Assembly: GCA_937870635.1 (NCBI GenBank)
Contig: CALMZP010000042.1
Coordinates: 1 to 46,219, forward strand
Reading direction: 5' to 3'
Length of the DNA: 46,219 nucleotides
Origin: an uncultured Acidobacteriota bacterium
GTDB taxonomy: Bacteria; Acidobacteriota; Thermoanaerobaculia; Gp7-AA8
Shown here: piece by piece, positions 1 through 7,230 of the stretch
Numbering within the stretch: position 1 is the stretch's first letter
How the letters are laid out: every line of letters starts with the position of its first letter
Notes under the pieces: generated by a model
Seen by the model: only the letters and a program-made list of their open reading frames with translations
Databases searched by the model: none
Told to the model about the DNA's origin: nothing
Translations under genes and position numbers: made by a program

Positions 1-49
1 CTATGGTTCAGTCGGTTGCCGAAAGCCGCTGCCCCCTGAGTTCGCCGGT

Positions 50-625
50 TCAATCAACGTCGGTCGCGCAAATCACGGGGGCACGCGTCGAAGCGCTCCC
101 GGCCGCCATTGCGTACGATGGCCTCATGAGACACGCGATCGACGAGCGCGACGCCTTCCTGGCGAGCGGCGATGCCACCACGCCGCGGATGCCGCTCGCG
201 GCGGCCAGCTTCGCGAGCCGCACGACACTGGCCGACGCGCCGCCCGTCAATCCGATGGCGTCCAGATCGTCTTCACCGAGGCTGGTGAGGACGGTGACCG
301 CAAGGATGAGCGTGTTCTGGCTGCGAGCGGCGCCGAGCATCGCCGCGCCTCCCGTTGCATGGACGGTCAGCATCGCGATTCCCAGCTTTCCAGCCTCCCT
401 GACCGCGTGCTGAACGGTATTGGGGATGTCGTGGAGCTTGAGGTCGAGGAAGACACGATGCCCGGCAGCGATGACTTCCCTGACCAGCTCAGGCCCATTG
501 GCTGTGAATGCCTGGAGGCCGATCTTGAGAGCTCCTGCAATGCCGCGGAGGTCGTCGGCCAGCGCATGGATCTCGGCGGTTGAGGAGAGGTCGGCGGCGA
601 CGATCAGACGGTCACGAGCTTGCAT
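50..625 (-). CDS. pyrF: Orotidine 5'-phosphate decarboxylase, 3' end degenerate
   Basis: PyrF decarboxylates OMP to UMP in the cytoplasm, the last step of pyrimidine synthesis. The N-terminal two thirds are clear: MQARDRLIVAADLSS, KIGLQAF, the catalytic DLKLHDIPNT segment (D-x-K-x-x-D), VHATGG and GVVASPL. After about residue 150 the frame stops looking like PyrF. The phosphate-binding PGIR and terminal GR motifs are missing, and the protein ends at 191 residues instead of about 230-240. Segments resembling the lost part appear in the other two frames between about 150 and 5, so several small indels are likely. This could be a real pseudogene or poor sequence at the edge of the assembly. The ATG at 625 follows a TATCAT hexamer by 8 bases, so the transcript is probably leaderless. 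Confidence 0.8.
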   Translation of the reverse strand: MQARDRLIVAADLSSTAEIHALADDLRGIAGALKIGLQAFTANGPELVREVIAAGHRVFLDLKLHDIPNTVQHAVREAGKLGIAMLTVHATGGAAMLGAARSQNTLILAVTVLTSLGEDDLDAIGLTGGASASVVRLAKLAAASGIRGVVASPLARKASRSSIACLMRPSYAMAAGSASTRAPVICATDVD

Positions 626-633
626 CGTCTGTG

Positions 634-641
634 ATGATAAT
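634..641. promoter_or_regulatory. Overlapping divergent -10 elements of pyrF and polX
   Basis: The plus strand reads GATAAT at 636-641, five bases before the GTG at 647. The minus strand reads TATCAT at 639-634, eight bases before the pyrF ATG at 625. The two hexamers overlap almost completely, so one near-symmetric site could fire in both directions and give two nearly leaderless mRNAs. No clear -35 box is visible on either side. This is inferred from spacing and consensus only. Confidence 0.5.
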
Positions 642-646
642 TGGCC

Positions 647-2317
647 GTGGCAGATAAGTGGACCGTTGCACGCGCTCTCGACGAGATCAGCCGCTATCAC
701 GAGCTGAGCGATCCTCAACCATTCCGGGCCCGGGCTTTCGAGCGCGCCGCGCGGGCTGTGGAGGGCCTGGACAGAGATCTCGGCGAGGTGATCGCCTCCG
801 GCGATCTCTACAAAACGTCCGGGATCGGAAAAGCGATCGGCCCGATCATCGTCGAGCTCATGGAGAACGGCTCCTCGCCTTATCTCGACGACCTGCGGGC
901 CACGTATCCCCCCGGCATCTTCGAGCTTCTGCGCGTCCCGGGGCTTGGCCTCAAGAAGATCGGCGTTCTGCATTCGACCTTTGGGATCGGATCGCTCGAC
1001 GAGCTCGAGGAAGCTGCGAAGGAAGGCCGGCTGGCCAAGCTCCGCGGATTCGGAGCGAAGACGCAGGCGAAGATCCTCGAAGGCATCGAAAAAGCGCGGA
1101 CGCGGGAGTCGAAGTTCCTGCTCCCCACGGGGCTCGAGGTCGCGGAGCTCATTCGTGAGCGTCTCGCCGCGATCGACGCGGTGGAGGACGTCGAAGTCGT
1201 CGGCAGTGTGCGGCGGCGTCTCGAAGTCGTCCGCAACGTGAATCTCGCCGTCTCCACGACCGATCCCGCGGCGGTCATCTCCGTCATGAGCCGTTTCCTC
1301 GATCAGGGAGCGGGCGTCGGCGAGGACACATGGACGGGCGTTGCACGCAACGAGATCGCGGTGCTGCTTCACTTCGCCGAACCGAAGCAATTCGGGCACA
1401 TGGTCCTGCGCACGACGGGAACGCCGGATTTCGTGACGGCATTCGAAGAGGCGGCTGCGCGAATGCCGGCCGCGAAGACCGAGGAGGAGCTTTTCGAGAA
1501 GGCGGGAATTGCGTTCGTCGAACCTGAGCGACGAGAGAGCGCCGCTGATCTGAAGAAGAAGCGGCGGCCGAAACTCGTCAGTCCGTCCGATCTTCGCGGC
1601 ACCTTTCACGTCCACACGACGTTCTCCGACGGGCGAAACACCGTTCTGCAGATGCTCACGGCCGCGCGCGACCGCGGCTTCGATTACGTCGGGATCTCCG
1701 ACCATTCCAAGGCTGCCTATTACGCGGGCGGGCTGACCGAGGATGGTGTGCGCCAGCAGCAGGCCGAGATCAGGGAGCACGAAGGCTCGGTGGCGCCGAT
1801 GCGTGTTTTCCGTGGCAGCGAGGCCGACATCCTCCCCGACGGATCGATGGACTACGACAGAAAGACCCGCGAGAAATTCGACTTCATCGTCGCGTCCGTG
1901 CACTCGCGATTCAACATGAACCGCGAAGAGATGACCGAACGAATTCTCCGCGCGCTCGACGACCCGACCGTCACTTTCCTCGGCCACGTCACCGGCCGCA
2001 AGCTTCTTGTCCGTGACGGTTACACCGTCGACTTCGACCGAATCTTCGAGCGCGCCGCCGAGCGGGGCGTCATCATCGAGATCAACGGCAACCCCTACCG
2101 GCTCGATCTCGACTGGCGCCACATAGGCCGCGCCGTCGAGCACGGCGTGATCTTCAGCATCAACCCCGACGCGCATTCCATCGCCGAGATGTCGCACACG
2201 ATCAGCGGCACCTGGGTCGCGCGCAAAGCAGGCCTCACGGCAAAGCACATCTTCAACACGAGAAGCGTCGAGGAGGTCGCGGCGTATTTCGCGAAGCGGA
2301 AGGCCGTTAACCGTTAA
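647..2317 (+). CDS. polX: PolX-family protein: PHP phosphoesterase domain intact, polymerase site degenerate
   Basis: This is a bacterial X-family DNA polymerase homologue of about 556 residues, close to the usual 570. In order it has an N-terminal HhH 8-kDa-like region, a second HhH segment (VPGLGLKKIG, LRGFGAKTQAKI), the nucleotidyltransferase palm near residue 187 and a C-terminal PHP domain from about 320. The PHP metal ligands look complete: FHVHTTFSDG, GISDHS, GSEADIL, ASVHSRF, GHVTGR and NPDAHS. The polymerase site does not. The expected GS-x-RR-x6-D-x-D reads GSVRRRLEVVRNVNLAV, with Asn in both Asp positions, and the third Asp region reads NEIAVLL. The protein is therefore probably a nuclease or phosphoesterase without polymerase activity. 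GTG 647 was chosen for the upstream -10; TTG 641 is an alternative. The stop codon lies inside the heptamer array. Confidence 0.88.
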   Translation: MADKWTVARALDEISRYHELSDPQPFRARAFERAARAVEGLDRDLGEVIASGDLYKTSGIGKAIGPIIVELMENGSSPYLDDLRATYPPGIFELLRVPGLGLKKIGVLHSTFGIGSLDELEEAAKEGRLAKLRGFGAKTQAKILEGIEKARTRESKFLLPTGLEVAELIRERLAAIDAVEDVEVVGSVRRRLEVVRNVNLAVSTTDPAAVISVMSRFLDQGAGVGEDTWTGVARNEIAVLLHFAEPKQFGHMVLRTTGTPDFVTAFEEAAARMPAAKTEEELFEKAGIAFVEPERRESAADLKKKRRPKLVSPSDLRGTFHVHTTFSDGRNTVLQMLTAARDRGFDYVGISDHSKAAYYAGGLTEDGVRQQQAEIREHEGSVAPMRVFRGSEADILPDGSMDYDRKTREKFDFIVASVHSRFNMNREEMTERILRALDDPTVTFLGHVTGRKLLVRDGYTVDFDRIFERAAERGVIIEINGNPYRLDLDWRHIGRAVEHGVIFSINPDAHSIAEMSHTISGTWVARKAGLTAKHIFNTRSVEEVAAYFAKRKAVNR

Positions 2318-2355
2318 CCGTTAACCGTTAACCGTTAACCGTTAACCGTTAACCG
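2304..2355 (+). repeat. Tandem heptamer array CCGTTAA, 7 units
   Basis: There are seven perfect CCGTTAA units plus a partial eighth. The second unit supplies the TAA stop of polX. Because TTAA is its own complement and the period is 7, the array puts a TAA stop in all six reading frames. It is the left half of an inverted pair with 2515-2570. Confidence 0.97.
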
Positions 2356-2373
2356 CGGCGAGCATAACGTCCC

Positions 2374-2460
2374 CACGTCATCCTGAGGCGCGAAGCGCCG
2401 AAGGATCTCAGGTTACGCAACTTGAGACCCTTCGCCGTCTTCGCGGCTCAGGGTGACGTG
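2374..2460. repeat. Dispersed palindromic element, family A copy 1
   Basis: The element starts CACGTCATCCTGAGG and ends with the imperfect complement GCTCAGGGTGACGTG, with an internal repeat around AAGGATCTCA and TTGAGACCCTT. A second copy lies at 30764-30860, also near TTAACGG heptamers. It sits in the core between two inverted heptamer arrays and can fold into a long hairpin. The rest of the core (2461-2514) holds no gene. Confidence 0.85.
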
Positions 2461-2514
2461 ACAGCAACAGCGGCTGACGGCGCACTAAACGAGAGCGGCA
2501 ATGTGATAGGCCAC

Positions 2515-2570
2515 TTAACGGTTAACGGTTAACGGTTAACGGTTAACGGTTAACGGTTAACGGTTAACGG
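2515..2570 (-). repeat. Tandem heptamer array TTAACGG, 8 units, inverted
   Basis: There are eight perfect TTAACGG units, the reverse complement of the array at 2304-2355. The stop codon of the convergent gene at 2557 falls in the seventh unit, so both convergent genes end with Val-Asn-Arg-stop encoded by repeat. Confidence 0.97.
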
Positions 2571-3249
2571 TCTTCGCGCTGACCACGACCACCAGCGCAC
2601 GCTGGCTCTGCGGGTCGCGTGTCGCACCGAAGATCAGCGTCTGGCCGATCTTGAGATTGAGCGTGGTCTTGTAGAGCGCGGTGAGCTGATCGCCCTGAAG
2701 CTTCGAGAGCTTGAAATCTGCCAGGCTGATGGAATCGCTCTTCGAGTCGTACTCGCCGAAGCGGAAGTCGGCGCGATAGCCGCTGCCCAGTTCGACGATG
2801 CCCGGCTCGCCCTCGCGGCCGTCCACGTTGACGGCACCCAGGTGCTCGAAGGAATTGAAGCGCAGCATGGCCAGCTTCGGAGCGACATCTTTGAGCGTAT
2901 CGGGCACCTGACCACCGGCACCCTCGACCCTGGCTGCAGTGACGAGGCGGACGGTCAGCTGCACCGGCTGGGGCGGCGTGTCGAAGCGCTGCAGAGCGGC
3001 AGCGATGTTCTTGAGGTTCTCAGCACGGTCTGTGATCACGACCGAATTGGCCGCGGACTGGATGGCGACGGTTCCCTCCGCGCTGACGAGCGTCTTGATC
3101 GCCGTGGCAGCCTTCTCCGCGAGCTTGTGCTTGAACTGATACGTGAAGACGGAGAGCGTCTTCTCGTCAGTGGACGCAGCCTGGTCGGCCATGGCGGCGG
3201 CGCCGAAGCAGAGAAGGATGAGAGTCAGGAGAGCAATTCTTTTCGTCAT
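2557..3249 (-). CDS. Secreted protein with secretin N1/NolW-like domain
   Basis: This 230-residue protein has a typical Sec signal peptide (KRIALLTLILLCFGAAAMA). Residues of about 32-100 read like a secretin short domain: SVFTYQFKHKLAEKAATAIKTL, then VAIQSAANSVVITDRAENL, then a helix ending LQRFDTPPQPVQLTV. That alternation is typical of the N1 repeats of GspD and PilQ. There is no secretin barrel, so it is a stand-alone periplasmic domain, perhaps binding a pilus or type II secretion component. It overlaps the anti-sigma gene by ATGA and closes the sigma operon, so it may be a target or sensor of that regulon. Its last three codons come from the heptamer array. Confidence 0.75.
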   Translation of the reverse strand: MTKRIALLTLILLCFGAAAMADQAASTDEKTLSVFTYQFKHKLAEKAATAIKTLVSAEGTVAIQSAANSVVITDRAENLKNIAAALQRFDTPPQPVQLTVRLVTAARVEGAGGQVPDTLKDVAPKLAMLRFNSFEHLGAVNVDGREGEPGIVELGSGYRADFRFGEYDSKSDSISLADFKLSKLQGDQLTALYKTTLNLKIGQTLIFGATRDPQSQRALVVVVSAKTVNR

Positions 3250-3755
3250 AGATCCGCCGGAAGCGATTCGTCGAACACCATGACCACCTTCACGTCATCC
3301 ACGCCCTCGGTCGGCACTTCAACGATGGTTGCAGTTTCAGATTCGTAGTTTTCGATCACAGGTCTGGACATGAAGCTGGTCGGGTGCAGCGCGGCGCGCT
3401 CGATGTTGAGCGGCGTGCTCGTGAAACTCGTCTCATATTGATAGATGGCGGCGCCACCGAGGACGCCGATGGCAATCGTCGCCGCAATCGCCAGGCGGCG
3501 CGTCCACGAGACGGGCCGGCGCTCCATCGCCGTCTCGGTAGAGCGGAGCCGGACTTCGCGCATGACGTCGCCGACGAACGCATCGATGCCGCCGGGCGGC
3601 ACCAGATTGTCCGATCCCATCGAACGGAACAGAATCTCCGGATCGATCGCCAGCGCCACCGGAAGGCACGGGTCGCAGCTGCGGACGTGCTCGAGCAGCG
3701 CTGCGTCTTCCGTTGCGGCCGTGAACTGCGCGCGAAACGCGTCGCACGAGATCAT
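3246..3755 (-). CDS. Zinc-finger anti-sigma factor, membrane anchored
   Basis: This is a predicted anti-sigma factor that holds the neighbouring ECF sigma at the membrane. The N-terminus carries the zf-HC2 pattern, an early Cys (MISCDAF) then HVRSCDPC (H-x3-C-x2-C). A charged linker leads to one membrane helix, LAIAATIAIGVLGGAAIY, near residues 87-104, and a short periplasmic tail of about 60 residues. The start at 3755 is chosen because its ATG overlaps the sigma stop as ATGA and follows a GGAGGGG ribosome site; an in-frame ATG twelve bases upstream lies inside that site. It is translationally coupled to both neighbours. Confidence 0.82.
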   Translation of the reverse strand: MISCDAFRAQFTAATEDAALLEHVRSCDPCLPVALAIDPEILFRSMGSDNLVPPGGIDAFVGDVMREVRLRSTETAMERRPVSWTRRLAIAATIAIGVLGGAAIYQYETSFTSTPLNIERAALHPTSFMSRPVIENYESETATIVEVPTEGVDDVKVVMVFDESLPADL

Positions 3756-4369
3756 TGTCCCCTCCATAGCTGGGCGTACTCCGGATACCGTTGCCTGAGC
3801 TGCGCCTGCATCAGCTTCCTGGCGTTGAAGAGATGGTTACGAACAGTCGATTCGCGGCAGCCCAGAATCTTCGCGATCTCGGCCGACGGAAGGTCTTCCA
3901 TCTCGCGCATCACGAAGATCGTCTTCTGCTTGGGCGACAGGACGGAGGAGACCTCGTTGAAAACGGTCTCGATCTCTTTCCGCTGCATGACCACACCCTG
4001 TTCGGCATCCGTGGACGTTCGGACCAGGCGCAGCGTCGAGTTGACCGCGTTCTCGCGCGACTGGCGGTTGCGGATGAAATCGATGGCCACGTTCGTCACC
4101 ATGCGGTAAAGCCACGTGTCGAACGCGTACGCCGAATCGTATTTGCCGAGGTTCTCCCACAGCTTGATGAAGACGAGCTGGGCGATGTCTTTGGCATCTT
4201 CTGCATTGCCGATGATCCGGTAACAGAGGGCGTACACCTTGGGCGTCTTGCGGCGCACGAGCTGCTCGAACGCCTCCGCGTCGCCCCCGCGGATCGTCTC
4301 TACCAGGAGGCGATCGTCGGGCTGTACGGGGTCCTTGGTCGGGGTCATCAGGCGTAGTTCCGCGCCCAT
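3752..4369 (-). CDS. ECF RNA polymerase sigma factor
   Basis: An extracytoplasmic-function sigma-70 of about 205 residues. Region 2 is visible as YALCYRIIGNAEDAKDIAQLVFIKLWENL, followed by AFDTWLYRMVTNVAIDFIRNR (regions 2.3/2.4). Region 4 is LSPKQKTIFVMREMEDLPSAEIAKILGC, then the recognition helix REST-VRNHLFNARK. Its partner anti-sigma follows with an ATGA overlap. The start is uncertain: ATG 4369 was chosen, but GTG 4375 and ATG 4348 are in frame and none has a strong ribosome site. The gene diverges from purD across about 77 bases. Confidence 0.9.
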   Translation of the reverse strand: MGAELRLMTPTKDPVQPDDRLLVETIRGGDAEAFEQLVRRKTPKVYALCYRIIGNAEDAKDIAQLVFIKLWENLGKYDSAYAFDTWLYRMVTNVAIDFIRNRQSRENAVNSTLRLVRTSTDAEQGVVMQRKEIETVFNEVSSVLSPKQKTIFVMREMEDLPSAEIAKILGCRESTVRNHLFNARKLMQAQLRQRYPEYAQLWRGQ

Positions 4370-4429
4370 TGTCACTTAGTTACGCGGGTCCCACCGGAAA
4401 CGTCTAGCGGGGGTAACCGCTTCCCCTGC

Positions 4430-4435
4430 TAGAAT
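4430..4435 (+). promoter_or_regulatory. Candidate -10 of purD (TAGAAT)
   Basis: TAGAAT ends 11 bases before the purD ATG and no Shine-Dalgarno sequence is seen, so transcription would start about 4-5 bases before the start codon. This is inferred from sequence only. Confidence 0.45.
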
Positions 4436-4446
4436 TCGACGTATCG

Positions 4447-5736
4447 ATGAGAGTTCTGGTGATCGGCCAGGGTGGCCGCGAGCACGCCCTCTGCTGGAAA
4501 CTCAAGCAATCACCTTTAGTTAAAGAGGTTTACGCGGCTCCGGGCAATGCCGGAATCGCTACCGTCGCGGACTGCGTGCCCATCGGGGTCGCGGACATCA
4601 TCGAGCTGGCAGACTTCGCCGAGAAGCTCAAGATCGACCTGACCGTGGTCGGACCGGAGCTCCCCCTCACCCTCGGGATCGTCGACGAGTTCCAGAAACG
4701 GGGGCTGACCATCTTCGGCCCCAGCCGCCTGGCCGCCGAGCTGGAGGGGTCCAAAGTCTTCTCGAAGGAATTCATGCGGAAGTACAACATCCCGACCGCC
4801 GAATCGACAGTCTGCCAGTCGGTCGATGAAGCGCACGCGGCTCTCAAGAAGATCAAGTACCCCTCAGTCATCAAGATCGACGGCCTCGCCGCGGGCAAAG
4901 GTGTCGTCGTCGTCAACTCCAAGAAAGAGGCCGACGAGTACCTGCAGGTCGTCTTCGAGGAGAAGCGTTTCGGCAACGCCGCCACGCGCATCCTGATCGA
5001 GGAGTTCCTCGAAGGCGAAGAAGTGTCGTTCATGGTCATTACGGACGGAAAACGTTCCGTCCCGCTCGCCCCGGCCAAGGACTACAAAAAGGCTTTCGAC
5101 GGCGACACCGGGCCGAATACCGGCGGCATGGGCTCGCATTCGCCCGCGGTCGTGCTGAATGGAGAGACAGCCGGCGAGGTCATGAAGAAGATCATCCTCC
5201 CGACGATCGCCGGGATGGAAGCCGAGGGACGGACGTACTCCGGCGTCCTGTACGCGGGACTGATGCTGACGCGTCAGGGACCGAAGGTCCTCGAGTACAA
5301 CTGTCGCTTCGGCGATCCGGAGACACAGGTGCAGATGCTCCGGCTGGAAGACGATCTGGCCGACATTCTGCTCAAGGTCGCTCGCGGGAACCTCGGCGAT
5401 ACAAAGCTGAACTGGAAGAAAGAAGCTGCCGCCTGCGTGGTCATGGCCGTCGACGGCTACCCGGCCGAGTTCCCCAAGGGGCAGGAAGTCGTCATCGATC
5501 CGATCGACGACGATACCGTCGTCGTCTTCCACGCCGGTGTGATCCGGAAGGGTCCCAAGCTCGTGAACATGGCCGGACGCGTCGTGAATGTCTGCGCGCG
5601 CGCCGGAAGCCTCTCCGACGCTCTGGCGAAGGTCTATCAGGCCGTTCCGAAGGTGCGATTCGAAGGTGCGTGGTACCGCCGCGACATCGGTTACCGCGCC
5701 CTCGAGCATCTGGCGGCCACGGCCACGTCGCGGTAG
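4447..5736 (+). CDS. purD: Phosphoribosylamine-glycine ligase (GARS)
   Basis: PurD joins glycine to 5-phosphoribosylamine using ATP, the second step of purine synthesis. The 429 residues match the usual length. Family landmarks are the N-terminal MRVLVIGQGGREHALCWKL, the GPELPLTLGIVD segment, the ATP-grasp stretch KIDGLAAGKGVVVV, DYKKAFDGDTGPNTGGMGS and the metal-binding EYNCRFGDPETQ. The domains are complete from N-terminal to C-terminal barrel (HAGVIRKG, GRVVNVCARAGSL). It leads into purE 38 bases downstream, so two purine genes lie together. Confidence 0.97.
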   Translation: MRVLVIGQGGREHALCWKLKQSPLVKEVYAAPGNAGIATVADCVPIGVADIIELADFAEKLKIDLTVVGPELPLTLGIVDEFQKRGLTIFGPSRLAAELEGSKVFSKEFMRKYNIPTAESTVCQSVDEAHAALKKIKYPSVIKIDGLAAGKGVVVVNSKKEADEYLQVVFEEKRFGNAATRILIEEFLEGEEVSFMVITDGKRSVPLAPAKDYKKAFDGDTGPNTGGMGSHSPAVVLNGETAGEVMKKIILPTIAGMEAEGRTYSGVLYAGLMLTRQGPKVLEYNCRFGDPETQVQMLRLEDDLADILLKVARGNLGDTKLNWKKEAAACVVMAVDGYPAEFPKGQEVVIDPIDDDTVVVFHAGVIRKGPKLVNMAGRVVNVCARAGSLSDALAKVYQAVPKVRFEGAWYRRDIGYRALEHLAATATSR

Positions 5737-5774
5737 GGTGTGGAGCACTTCTGCGCTCGGGATAAACTTGGCGT

Positions 5775-6272
5775 ATGTCGAAACCTTGGGTTTGTATCGT
5801 CATGGGCAGCGACTCCGACGCGGAGGTCATGTCGCAGGCATGTGCCGCGCTCGACGAGCTCGGCGTGCCCTACCAGATGTCAGTCGCATCGGCGCATCGG
5901 AGTCCCGAACGCACACATCAGATCGTGACCGAGGGGGAGCGGGATGGCGCGGCCGTGTTCATCGCCGGAGCCGGGATGGCCGCGCACCTTCCGGGAGTCG
6001 TCGCATCCTTTACGACGAAACCGGTGATCGGCGTCCCGCTCAGCGGGAGCGCGCTGCAGGGTGTGGACGCTCTCTACGCAGTGGTGCAGATGCCACCGGG
6101 GATTCCCGTAGCCTCGGTTGCGATCGGTGGCGCGAGAAACGCAGGCATTCTGGCTGCGCAGATCGTCGCGACGGCCGACACAGCGGTGGCTTCGCGCTTG
6201 AAGGAGAATCGGACGGCGATGGCCGCTGCCGTCGCGAGCAAGTCGAAGCGCGTAGAGAAATCGACGCGCTGA
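5775..6272 (+). CDS. purE: N5-carboxyaminoimidazole ribonucleotide mutase
   Basis: Class I PurE converts N5-CAIR to CAIR in purine synthesis. The 165 residues show the standard signature: VMGSDSDAEVMSQA near the start, then SAHRSPERT with the catalytic His, then AGAGMAAHLPGVVAS and GVPLSG. The ATG follows TAAACT (5763-5768) by six bases with no ribosome site, so it may have its own leaderless promoter within the purD-purE gap. No purK is seen nearby. Confidence 0.96.
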   Translation: MSKPWVCIVMGSDSDAEVMSQACAALDELGVPYQMSVASAHRSPERTHQIVTEGERDGAAVFIAGAGMAAHLPGVVASFTTKPVIGVPLSGSALQGVDALYAVVQMPPGIPVASVAIGGARNAGILAAQIVATADTAVASRLKENRTAMAAAVASKSKRVEKSTR

Positions 6273-6282
6273 GGTAGAGCCG

Positions 6283-7230
6283 ATGGCTCACGCCCACCAT
6301 CATCACGATGCGCAAAGCGCCTCGGTTTCGCGAAAGCTGACGATCTCGGCCATCGCGACCGTCGCCTTCGTCGTCGTGCAGGTGGCCGTCGGATACTTCG
6401 CGAACTCCCTCTCAGTCCTCGGCGACGCCATTCACAACCTGACGGATGGCGTGGCGCTGGTTCTGGCGCTCGTTGCCGTCCGCCTGGCTCGACGGGCGCC
6501 AACCGACGAAAAGTCGTATGGGTATCACCGGGCGGGGATCCTTGCGGCCTTCGTCAACAGCGCGCTCCTCGTCGCCTTCACGGTTTTTCTCTTCATCGAG
6601 GCGAGCGAGCGTCTGCGGACGCCGCATCCGGTCAACGACGTGGCCATGATGATCGTGGCGGCAGGCGGCATCGCGCTGAATTTCGCGATCACGTTCGCGC
6701 TGCGCGAAGAAGGCAAGACGGATGTAAACGTGCGCAGCGCCGTCGTTCACATGTTCGGCGACACCATCTCCTCAGCGGGGATCATCGTCGCCGCAATTCT
6801 CATTCGCGTCACCGGCGCTCTCTACTGGGACGCGGTCGTATCGATCCTCATCGGCGTACTGATTCTCTGGAGCAGCTGGGAGATTCTTCGAGAGACGGTC
6901 AATCTGCTGCTCGAAGGGACACCGCGCGGGATCGATCCTGATGCCGTAGCGCGGTCACTTGCCGCGGTGGAGGGCGTGAACGGCGTTCATCACCTGCACA
7001 TCTGGGCGCTGGGGCCCTCCCTGCCCGCGCTCTCGTGTCACCTGATGGTGGGCGACGTCCCCGTGCGGACGACGAGCTCTCTTCTGGAGCAGATCACCCG
7101 AATGCTCGCGAAGGAGTACTCGATCGCTCACGCCACGATCCAGTTCGAGTTTGCGGGATGCGACCCGGATGATCCGTACTGCGTCCCCTACCCGGCGGCT
7201 ATCGGACGGCAAAGCTCTCCGGGTACGTGA
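6283..7230 (+). CDS. Cation diffusion facilitator (Zn/Cd/Co efflux), CzcD-like
   Basis: An inner-membrane proton-coupled divalent metal exporter of 315 residues. The His-rich N-terminus (MAHAHHHHD) and six hydrophobic segments fit CDF proteins. The two metal-binding H-x3-D pairs are visible: HNLTD (His51/Asp55) in TM2 and HMFGD (His156/Asp160) in TM5. The cytoplasmic domain includes VHHLHIWALGPS. It starts 10 bases after purE with a GAGG ribosome site. Its 3' end overlaps the convergent gene at 7199 by 32 bases, so no room remains for a separate terminator. Confidence 0.93.
   Translation: MAHAHHHHDAQSASVSRKLTISAIATVAFVVVQVAVGYFANSLSVLGDAIHNLTDGVALVLALVAVRLARRAPTDEKSYGYHRAGILAAFVNSALLVAFTVFLFIEASERLRTPHPVNDVAMMIVAAGGIALNFAITFALREEGKTDVNVRSAVVHMFGDTISSAGIIVAAILIRVTGALYWDAVVSILIGVLILWSSWEILRETVNLLLEGTPRGIDPDAVARSLAAVEGVNGVHHLHIWALGPSLPALSCHLMVGDVPVRTTSSLLEQITRMLAKEYSIAHATIQFEFAGCDPDDPYCVPYPAAIGRQSSPGT

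Noticed and set aside
50-2248. A 732-codon open frame on the minus strand covering pyrF and most of polX
   Set aside because: Only the last part is PyrF; the rest is antisense to polX and has no recognisable domain, as expected in GC-rich DNA.
2304-2570. CRISPR array
   Set aside because: Repeats are 7 bases, contiguous, with no spacers and no cas genes.
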